NCBI RefSeq assembly: GCF_905220565.1 | Contig: NC_059394.1 | Location: 5,276,001 to 5,340,000, forward strand | Length of the DNA: 64,000 bases | Direction of reading: 5' to 3' | Origin: Melitaea cinxia | Taxonomy: Eukaryota; Arthropoda; Insecta; Lepidoptera; Nymphalidae | Shown: one piece after another, positions 39,601 to 51,300 of the stretch | Layout: the number at the start of each line of letters is the position of its first letter | Position numbering within the stretch: the stretch's first letter is position 1 | The notes under the pieces: model-generated | The model's input: the letters and a program-made list of their open reading frames with translations, nothing else | Databases searched by the model: none | What the model was told of the DNA's origin: nothing | Made by a program: the position numbers and the translations under genes

Positions 39601-42289
39601 TTAATACACAACTGATATACATAAAATTGTTCACCAACAATTAAAAATTACTTTCTTTTTTAATTCAGTTTCAACTTCACGACTTTAAGAAATGATTGCA
39701 TAATCCTGTCTTGCGTACTTCAAGTATTCAAGTATAGAAGAGCACTCACGATTCGCTGTTGAATCCACTCTGAATGTGAGTACTGCAGTTCGCCGCCAAG
39801 GTCCGCCGTCAGTTGAGATCTATCGAAGTTTTCGTATAATTCCTCGACGCTCGAACAAACGAGCACTCGAAAACGAAACTCCTCTTTGAATAGCTTACTG
39901 CTAACTTCTGATAAAGCCTTCTGGAGGAAACTCGCTGGCCGTAGGACATATACTGCGTGAATGATACCCGGAAAAAACTCCTGAAATAGAAATAATAAGA
40001 TTGTTCGTAAAAGTTTTATGACTTTTTATGAATTTTTTAGTAGTTATCAACATTTCTCTCAACGTGAAAAGCAGTAATATAACTACGGTTGATTACACAC
40101 ATATCTAAATATCTTTTTTTCACTTTTTGTATTGGCGATTAAATTTAAATAAAGTTATTGTTTGAAGGTATGGGATTGTGTTACAAGTAATTTGTAGTTT
40201 ATAAATAATAACAAACTTACAGATATTCGTAGCAAAACAGCTTTGACAGAATTCCATCTATCTTTCCTTCGATCTATTATAATATGGAAGCCCATGTCAG
40301 CTTCTAATATACTGAAACAGTGGAAAAGACTCAATTTATGGACTCTTTCATTAGTCGAAAAACCTAGAAATCTTATTCGAACGTATTTTTAGAAATATAA
40401 TTAGCACGAGACCGATTCTGTTAATTTATGTGTCTATTGTATTGAATGTAATTTTAATACTGTTTCTTTACGGTGTGGAACTCTACATGTTTTCATCACA
40501 TATTGTAGAAAATCACTCTACCAGCTATAATTTTAATTGACTATTTCTATCCTTTTCGTTCCGTTTGAGAAGATTTTCTCTATTTAATATTGTATATTAA
40601 TATATGTACATTAAGCAGATTTTTTATTTGTTTATTTGTAGAAAGTGACTTTTGGATCAAAATATATAAAATTATATCAAAAAAATAAACCATTACGTGT
40701 ATTTTGTTACATTTGAAGAATTTTGATTTACATTCAATTTCTGTTATTAAATGTTACTTGATGTTAGCAAGTAGTAATATTAAATCAGTAATAATGCTTA
40801 CGACGGCACGGAGGTGAGGTAGAGAAGGAGGCGTCGGTATTCGGCGGCGGTGAGCAGGTGGAAGTTATTGTTGTCGGGGAAGGTGATGAGTGGGCGGTGG
40901 TCTTTCGCCAGCCCGCCCGTCGCCAGCGCGTACTGCGGTAGTAGCAGCTCACCCACACTGCGCCCGTCTTCACTATCGCTACCACAGCCATCGCACTCCG
41001 CTTCTGAAACATGCATTGATATTTTTATTACATAAGAAGAGGAGCTAAATAACCGCACAACACACAACAACACCTACAACAGAAATATAATCATTGAGGT
41101 CTGCTGTTATGTGTGCCTAAAAACTCAAAAATACTTCGTAGATTTCGATTAAGTCTTTAAGTTTTACTTCGAAAACTTGATTTCGATTAAGTCTTCAAGT
41201 TTTACTTCGAAAACTTGACCTTTTCTCTGAAAATAGTCTGTTTATTTTATTTACAGTTAACAAAATTTAAAAACCCACGAATTTGTAGGGATTACGTTAT
41301 CTTAGAAATTTTGTATTAAGGTATAGTTTTACTTTAAAAAATTCATCGGTAATACACAATCAAGCAATGCAGACAAATCCGAGAATATCAGGTACTCAAA
41401 TATAATGAAAAATATATATTTTTTTGTTTCATTTAATGTTTTTTTTTCGTTTTGCATACTGAAAAATACGGACCTGATTTTTTTGTTAGTAATGACATTT
41501 TCCATAACATTAAATTATCTCTCAATAATCGTATAGACGAAAAAATCTTATCTTCATGCCGTATACGTGCCGAAGCTTATTTTAGTGAGTTTGGTTGATG
41601 GTAGTTAAACATGCGATCGACCTTACGGTAACGATATTAATAACGTTTTTGGAATCACGTAAAATCATGAACACTAATGACGCTTCAAAAATTACACTCA
41701 AAAAATAAATCTTAAGTCTTATTGTCATTAATTATGATTAATACCGGTTATTTAATAGCTAAAACGATAATTTTGTTGATATGTTAATACCAATGTGTAA
41801 CTTTGACGACGTTTGACAGTGATGGTCTGATGAAGAAAATGTTATCGATCAGTAAATAACAAAGATAAGATGAATACCACTACTGTAAATACTTTGTTAT
41901 AGTTCTATTTATATTTGCACGTTTTATGTGGGTTCTGAGCACTTTAGATACGATGTGGATTTAAGTAAAATATAATCCCACCAAAAACATTTTCATGTAA
42001 AATGTTGCCAAGACGAGATCATATGGCTCGCACTATCAAAAAGTTATCAGATCTCATGTAGAGCCAAGCTTCTAACTCTACACGTCCTAACTCTACAAGC
42101 CCTAACTTCACAAACTCTACACCTTAGTCAAAATATGTGGCTTGGCCGTTTCGCTACCTTCACGTGGGCGTAAGGTGAAAAATTTATTCACTGTTTATTA
42201 CTTTTCTGTTAGACAATAGTTCTATTAAAGAAAAAATAAAAAGAAGAAGAATAATTGATATACATATAATACCAATAAAAATAAAAAGA

Positions 42290-42341
<52 letters not shown>

Positions 42342-45300
42342 GAGACAGGAAAGTCGTCATCTACAACATCGGCAGCCGGTAGTAACGAAACGGCCAAGCC
42401 ACATATTTTGACTAAGGTGTAGAGTTTGTGAAGTTAGGGCTTGTAGAGTTAGAAGCTTGGCTCTACATGAGATCTGATAACTTTTTGATAGTGCGAGCCA
42501 TATGATCTCGTCTTGGCAACATTTTACATGAAAATGTTTTTGGTGGGATTTCACTTCTTTTTGTAAGTTGCTTATGACAATATTATAGCTGCATTTTACC
42601 TCCGACACATTTTATACCATAAATATCATCCAATCTTCACCATATTCGGTTAAAGCACGCTGTTTTTGATTTTATGTTGAACTGATATGCAAACGGACCT
42701 CCGCCAAAACTTAAATACCAAAATTACACAATGTAAATTTTCGACCTAAACCAATAACCGATTTTTATTTTTTATGTATTTTATTATTATTATTTATAAC
42801 AAGGAGTAACTAGGAGTCCCTATATCAATTTTCAGACCTCTAGCATCAAAATTTGCGGATGTCTCATACAAACTTCCATCCCCTAGTTTTAGGGGTTGGG
42901 GGGTAAAAGTTCCAAGTTTTAGAATTTTTTTCTTGTTTGTGTACTAATACTAGCTTACATACCAAATTTCAGCTTTCTGGGACTTCAGGAAGTACTCTAA
43001 GAATTTTGATGATCATCAGTGAGTGACGAAATCGGGGTTTTTTAGACATCAATAAAATCTAAAGTATAAGTGCTATGTAATTGAAACTTTATATGTTTAA
43101 TAAGTTCACTATTGACATTATATTCCGAGAATTTTGTTTATCTAGTATAATCCAAACCCAAGTTATGGGGGTTCAAAAAAACGACGAAGCACTTCGAGAA
43201 AAGATAGGTAGTGCTTTTCGTTTTTTTTTTTTTTGGCTCGTCTTGGCGGGGGCACTACCGTGCCCCCAGATTCATGGCGAATGTATACCTAACCTTGATA
43301 TTCTGCTCAACGGAGCCATTTATAGTGCATACCTGGTTGTGGACAAAGTGGACCGAAATCATCCTTTAGCACGTTTTAACATTAAAATCTGATAATAATA
43401 ATAATAATAAAAAACCGCTAGCGTCGGAAATATAATATGTATACTATAATATGTAATGAAAATAAGCTAAGCTTTGGCAACAAAACAAGTCTGAGTATCT
43501 TAAATCATTTTTGGCTATAGTAGTATTACACTCACTTTGAAATGGAAAATCGATGACCGGCGTTGTATCATGTAACAGTAGACCAGATAACAAAAGATCT
43601 CACGAGTGTGCTATAGTTATGGGCTAGCGGATATAGAAAAAAGTGAAAAACATCCGTCGACGTCAAAGTGAGAACGGATTCCCATTCGATCGGTTTAAAT
43701 GGATATATTTGAAAAAGAACAAAGAAACAATTTTAATTTCAATCATATTTCTCTGGTCGATCAGTGATAAGTTTTGTTTTCAGTATTTTTGATTTTTTTC
43801 TTTCTCTAGTCTAGTTATCGAAACATGATTGCAGTATGTTCCTAAAAATAACTTAGTACCAGTAGTTTGCGTAGTTTTTTCAGCAGTTAAATAACGAGTT
43901 GAGTGGCTAATCGTGAAATTTGAAGTATAAAAAGAGGTTAACTAAAAATAACACATAAATTAGAACAAGATTCATAAAAATTTAAGAGCGAGTTTTAAAT
44001 TTAAGACCTCGTGATTAGTAGTAAAAGAGAACATCAAACAAAATTGCGTAGGTATATGTCTACATGAGGTTTTATCTTTAATTTAGACTGATTAGTTAAT
44101 AACTCTATAGAAAAGTAATGTATATGTAATAACTAACATTAATAATTTAATTCTTGACCGTTTGTCATACGTTTTATAACTAATTTCGCTAGAACTGTCA
44201 GCAGCGAAAATTAGAAATGTGTCACTTAATATTAATCACTACACGTAAGCATTTCTTTTTTTCGTGTAATGCTACTCCTATTACAAACTATACGACTTCG
44301 TATATATTTGTGTTTATAATATTATATGTAATTATATACATATATAAATAATAATCTTAATCTTAACTGATCCAGTAATAATATATATAAAAATACAAAT
44401 AATATATATAGATTAATAACCTAACCACATTGATGAATAATAGTGATTACGAAAAAATAGTCAAGTAAATACGCGTTATCAAAGAATACTCAAAAAGTAG
44501 TCATCAGATCTCATTTAAAGTGAGGCTACATGACACGCACGACCTTTCGATTAAAATAAAAATCATCGAAATCAGTCCACCCAGTCAAAAGTTCTGAGGT
44601 AACATACATTAAATAAAAAACAAAACGAATTGAGAACCTCCTTTTTTGGAAGTCGACTAAAAATAGTTGATATATATAAATAAATATAAATTGCAAGTTC
44701 CTATATTTTTTACTACTTTTTATAAAAACAGCCCGTAACTACTGATCGATAAAAACTCTTCAACCTTTTAGTAATGTACATTTAAAAACACTTTTAAGTT
44801 ACTCAAGTAAGGTAGACTAGGTCCGGTAATTTCATGCGCCCCAGTGCTCTTATGTCGCCGCTAAACGCTATTTAAAAATAGTGGTTGGTGGTAGAAGGGT
44901 GAAAATTTAGGGTTGTGTCTATTTTTCAACGCAAAATCATAATAAAATAAAAAATAAATTATCTATCTAAAAATTAAAAAAAATATATATTTAGGGGTGC
45001 ACTACCCTTAACATTTAGGGGGATGAAAAATAGATGTTGTTCGATTCTCAGACCTACCCGATATGCACACAAAATTAAAAACACCGCGACACGAGAATTT
45101 TATATATAAGACTAGCTGACCCGGCGAACTTCGTATCGCCTAACAGTCGATTCTTTAATTTTATTAAATTTTTTTTACAATATTTCTCTCCGTAAGAACC
45201 ATCCTCTTACTTCAAGGAATATTTTAAAAAAAGAATTAGCGAAATCGGTCTAAACGTTTTCGAGTTTTGCGCTTAGCAACACATTCAGCGACTCATTTTT

Positions 45301-48300
45301 ATATTATAGATTAACTGTATCAAACAGTATGTTTTACGCACCTATTGTATTTCATAGGTAAGTATGTCATTGCTATAATGTGACATTTGGAAGCCTATAA
45401 CACATCAACACCGTAGCTTTGTATTGTTAAAAAAGCATGTAAAAAATTAAAAATACGTGCAGTGGTGGAAACAAAAATAGTAAATTATATTATAGATATC
45501 TGATTATAATTTTTGAAAAATATTTAGGTAGGTATGCACTGAGATAATTGTGTTTGCTCGCAAACGAAAAAAAACCGACTTCTATTACATTGACGAGTAA
45601 TACAACGTAGATCGACGAAAAGCAGACGAGCAGTGGACTGTATAGGCTGTAATGATGAAATTAATGACTCATAATTTTGAGAGCTTTATCTATATTAAAC
45701 ACGTTTTTGAAAAGTTTATAAAATAAAAAACGAATAGTTAGTACTCAAAAACAGCCAAACGAGTTCACATATTTTAAGCTATTCATTAAGTTATTACTTC
45801 CAACTTCGTGCTTTGTATTGGATTAGCTAGTTCAATGAACTCGGTAATAGATAAACTCACGTGATTATCGAATGCCTCATAGATTATTATTTATGTGGGT
45901 AATTTGTATTATTATCCTTTGTTAATCAAATTCCAAAAAAGGAGGAGGTTCTCAATTCGACTGTATTTTTTTTTAATGTATGTTACTTCAGAACTTTTGA
46001 CTGGGTGGAGCGATTTCGACAAATTTTCTTTTAATCGAAAGGTGGTGTGTTTCATTTGATCCCATTTAAATTTATTTGAGATCTAACAATAACTTTTCGA
46101 GTTATATCTAATAATGCGTTTTTACTTGGCGCTTTTTTCGTCGATCTACGTTGTATTATACCGCATAACTTTGTACTGGATGTACCGATTTTAATAATTC
46201 TTTTTTTGATGGAAAGAAGATATCCCTAGTTTAGTACCATGATAAGGAAGGAATCAAAGGAGAAATCGAGGGAAACTCTCGAAAATCCGCAATAACTTTT
46301 TACTGGGTGTTTCGATTTTGATAATTTTTAATTTAATCGAAAGCTGATGTTTTTCATGTGGTCTCATATAAATTATAATCATATAATTTATATATTTATC
46401 GAGATCTGATAACTACTTTTTGAGTAATCTTTGATAACGCGTAGTTACTTGACTATTTTTTCGTCGATCTACGTTGTATTACTCGTCGATGTAATTGAAG
46501 TCGGTTTTTTTTTCGTTTGTGAGCAAACACAATTATTACTATAATTAATTGCGTTTCATGTTTTGTTAACTTAAAAAAATGTTTAAATAATTACTCTATA
46601 AATCTCAATTTAATCTCAATTTTGTCTCAAATATGTCTTATCAACCAATTACTATTTCATTTGACGTATAAAGGTAAAATTGATTTTGCAAAACACTTAG
46701 AACAATCTTTACTTTGAATCCATGGGAATGGATCCTATCTTTTTGGTTGGATTTTGTACTAGATAGGTAACTATACAAAGTCATCAACGTCAATACGAAC
46801 TTGAGTATCACACGGAATAAGAAGTCATTTGTATAAACATCTCAATAAATATCGCGGTACGTAACAATTCTAGCGGTGTTCGTTGCACGTTAGTAATTTA
46901 AGACAAAGCGTCACTGTCATAATGTATCCGATTATAAAGAAAAGCGTACATGGAGGGAACACAGCAAGCACGAATTAACTGAAAGATTTAAGCAATTGAT
47001 AAATATTGAATTTTCTGGAAGAAATAGCCATAAGTCCGCACATTGTACTTCACAGTCTGTGACTATCATAAAATATGCTTAAAGTATAACCTAAATACCT
47101 TGAAAGAGAAAAGGCAAAATGTTGACAGGCGTTTTTCATTTTAAAGAAGGGGTTCATATATTGCTTTAAATTTGTGGAAAAGGTAAGCAGTGAATATGTT
47201 CACTTTGACATACAACACATTGAACATATTGTGTAGTCGGAAGTAGCAGGAGTCAGAGGCAGCAGAATGTACGGTTCTAGTGTAAAAGACTAGTCTCCCT
47301 AACACCGACAGCAGCGATCACATTGACATTGACACAGACAATTTCTGGTCTGTTGATCTGGGTATGTCTGTGGTAAGAAGAGACGTTTGTCCTGCAATGA
47401 AACGTTTACAATTTGATTAAGTTCAGTTTAGTTCTATGAATATAATACAATGTTTTAGTATACGTTTAGCCTGATACACACAATCACGCACAATGTAAAA
47501 GAAAAAAGAAATAAGTAAACGCAAGTGCTATTTCTTGAACAGTTAAAGCTGTGTTCGGAATGTTCACAGTTCATTTCACAGCATCACCGGAATAAGCACG
47601 TGTAGCAAAAATCTAATGCATATTAACGACTAACAGATTAACTAACATATTTTATAATTTAAAATACATACGAAAACTTGTTTCACTAAATTTACTATCC
47701 AATAACTATCACTAGAACAGTTTAAATAAATTAGAATGATGCGTAAATAAAGACAATATAACTATTAGTAAAAAATGCAGTACTTTTTACTGCACACGAA
47801 TAGATAAAACAAAAACAAAAATATTTGGAATCAAAGAATGACGTACAAAGGCGGTCTCCTTGCTAGATTGAGCGATCTCTTCTAGACAATCGTGTAGATA
47901 TATTAATTAAATACAAAATCATTGTTTTCACGATCGAATATCAAAACTCATGTCAACAAATGTTTACTGACAAGCCAAGAATAGTTATATCTTATTAATT
48001 AATCAGTCAGAGAACAGACGCCAGTGCGGTCTTAATGAAAATCCAATCAGAATCCATTTAAATTTTCGATAACAACTTGAATAAACTCAAAGCGGCCAAA
48101 GCACACTACAATATCCCTTAGGAATATCTGGTTTAAATTAAGGGTATATGGTATACAATTAAACTGGCCTCTTATTAAGGTATAGATATTTTATTTTATT
48201 ACTATACCTACTAGCTTTCTAACTGGTGGAATAGTTTAAAAAATGGTCCAGTTGAGGGGAAACAGGTCCTTCTGGCCTATTCTGCCTCCCGCTGTTAGTC

Positions 48301-51300
48301 CTATTAATATCGTCTTCTGTCAAAAAGCATTATACAGAACTTGTAAAACAGGTCGTAAAAATCATATATTTTCTCTTTATAGTATTAGTATTATACATAT
48401 TAGTCTACATATACATATATAATATATAGCACATATTATAAAGATTATGATAATACCTACGTATAGGGATGAGGATATAATGATTACAATAAATGGAACG
48501 AATAACCTTGCTGTTGCGTTAGTTAAATAGGATTTCATATCACGAAACGGGTCAATCGTACATACATACCAGTTAATATGCAGTTTTTTTTTTAATGCCA
48601 ACATTTAAATTCGTATGTATATATGTATATAGATAAAATTATTTTAAAATATTAATAATAAAAAAGAGAATTTTTATTGTTAGAATAAACTGTTTCAAAA
48701 TTAAGTAGAAATATGACTAATGAATAAACATTTATCTTAAACTGTAAATTAGAATGTTAATTACTATTTCCCACACAAATGAAATAAAAGTAGATAACAA
48801 CGCGGTTAAGCTGTTATTAAAATTATTTAACAATTAAATTAGCGCTTATATTTTATATCTAAAATAAAAATTAGGGCTAGGTATATTTCTTTACTACAAA
48901 AATCAACCTGCCTTTAGACTCCATGAACCTCAACTTGATCTCAGACATAAATAATTATAACAGAGTAAGCAATTTGTTTAAACTATTATTAATCATCAAG
49001 AGATTACTCCAGTTCATTGACACACTACAAATACTTATGTAATCGAATTAAAGTCCAGTCATAAGATAGATATAATATACACTATTTTAAATTACGTTTT
49101 ACAGTGTACAGAATGGATATTAGAATAAAACGATACTATAAACATAAATAAAACTTGATTTTAGGCCCTTAAAGCAGCAGACATTTATCTATATATTAAT
49201 ACGTGAAGCAACAACTTTGTACCCCTTTTTACGAAAATTGTGCTAACAAAGAAGTGTGAAATTTTGTACACTTATAGTTTGTACAGAGAAGGAATGCAGA
49301 ATGCTAATATTTTTTAAATATATTAAATCATTAATAAAAAAAAAAATTACAGACACTACTGTGTATTTGACACACACACGCATACTCTTCTGTTGATTGT
49401 CATCATTACAGCCTATACAGTCCACTGCTGGACATAGGCCTCCACAAGTCCACGCCAAAAACAACGCGAACTCATGTGTTTTACCCATAGTCACCACGCT
49501 GGGCAGGCGGGTTGGTGACCGCAGTACTGGCTTTGTCGCACCGAAGACGCTGCTGCCCGTCTTCGGCCTGTGTATTTCAAAGCCAGCAGTTGGATGGTTA
49601 TCCCGCCATCGGTCGGCTTCTTAAGTTCCAAGATGGTTGTGGAACCTTGTTATCCCTTAGTCGCCTCTTACGACACCCACGGGAAGAGAGGGGGTGGCTA
49701 AATTCTTTAGTGCCGTAGCCACACAGCATGTTGTTGTCATCTGTTGATTGTCAGTCTGTAGTCAAATAGAAAAATTTGAAAAAATATTCTTTTTTTTCGT
49801 TATTTTTTGGTTTTCTTTAATTAAAATTTTTAATGGTGGATTACGAATTTCGACCTCTGGGTGACCACTAGTAAGAATAAAAAAATTATATTCTCTTGGT
49901 GTTATAATCGTATTAAAACAGATTTATTTTTTAATCAGAAATGTTATCGCGAAGGTCGCACTAGATTTTCCCGCCAGCGACATAAGAGAAATACCGGCTG
50001 TGTACTCAATTACTGTTCAACAGAATACAAATCTACGTTATTAATCTGTTTTAACTTTTATATAAAAAAACATATTTACAATAAAATAATAAAAGCTATC
50101 ATTACTATATTATTTATTGTGGGTATACAGTGATACTTTTTGAACATGCGTTTAATCATAATTTTTAGGATCAAGAACTTTTATAAAGCAATTTTAAATA
50201 TAAAAGCGTCAAAAAGTACGAAATAAAACGATGTTACTTACGATAATGAAATACATACATCTCTAATTACTTTTGTAACGGGACACACGTTTAGTCTAAT
50301 TTACGGAACGTAACACATTTTATACGGAACGGCTTATGACGTTTACTCACGCAATTTTTCAAGCAAATATTTCAGATAACCAAAGTAAATGAAAAACTCA
50401 AATTAGCACTTGCCTAGTCTTTGGCCCTTTATGAAGATGTTAAACCTCATGTGCGCAATGGCGAGACGAAAATTTATTCGACACATCGCGTGCGCTTGCG
50501 GCGTTCGCTTCAACTGCTGTCAGAGAAACATCTAAAGAAATGATACACATACACAGCGAAAATGATCCTAAGACAATGCTAATGTTTAATAAAGTGCTAA
50601 GCTTATTAATATTTAACAGATATATTTATAAGTTTGGTGTTTTTTAAACATTTTCTTTGTTCTACGTTTACAGTATCATTGAACTTGAACTTTTGTGCAC
50701 CGGTGACTTTCTGTCTCCGCATATTTTTCAAGTAGTCAAAACTGGTAAACTAATTTATCAACTGACGTAGTAAGTTGCAAGTACTACTATTACATCAATA
50801 TTATTGCGATTGATTCGTGCATTATGTTGAAATTTTGTTTGTTTCGTGAATAATTATGAAAATTTTTATTTGTACATTATCGAAAAATTAACCATATATC
50901 TGATATTACGCATTAATTTGCATTTATAAAGGACTAAAAAAAATTGAGGTTCTCAATTCGACAGATTTTTTTTAATGTGTTACCTCATAACGTTTTGCTG
51001 TGTATCCCGATTTTGATTTGATTATAGCGATATTTTCTTTTACCTGATGCTTGTAGTGTGGTTAAATTTAAATTTGATCTAGATTTGTCAAGTTTTTTTT
51101 GAGTTATCAACTTATCACCAATATTGCGTATTTAATTGACTATTGTTTCAACTACCTACGTTATTTTACCTTTTGATGTAAATTGAAGTCGGTTTGGTTT
51201 CGTTTGCGAGAAATCACAATTTAAAAAATTCACGTAAGCATTTCAAATCAATAAATTATGCCTACCCACTTTACACGTAACAGATAAAACAAACAGCGTT

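Noticed and set aside
43248..43267. A perfect 8-bp hairpin as a Helitron 3' end
   Set aside because: No CTRR terminus follows within the expected distance and no TC-type 5' end was found.
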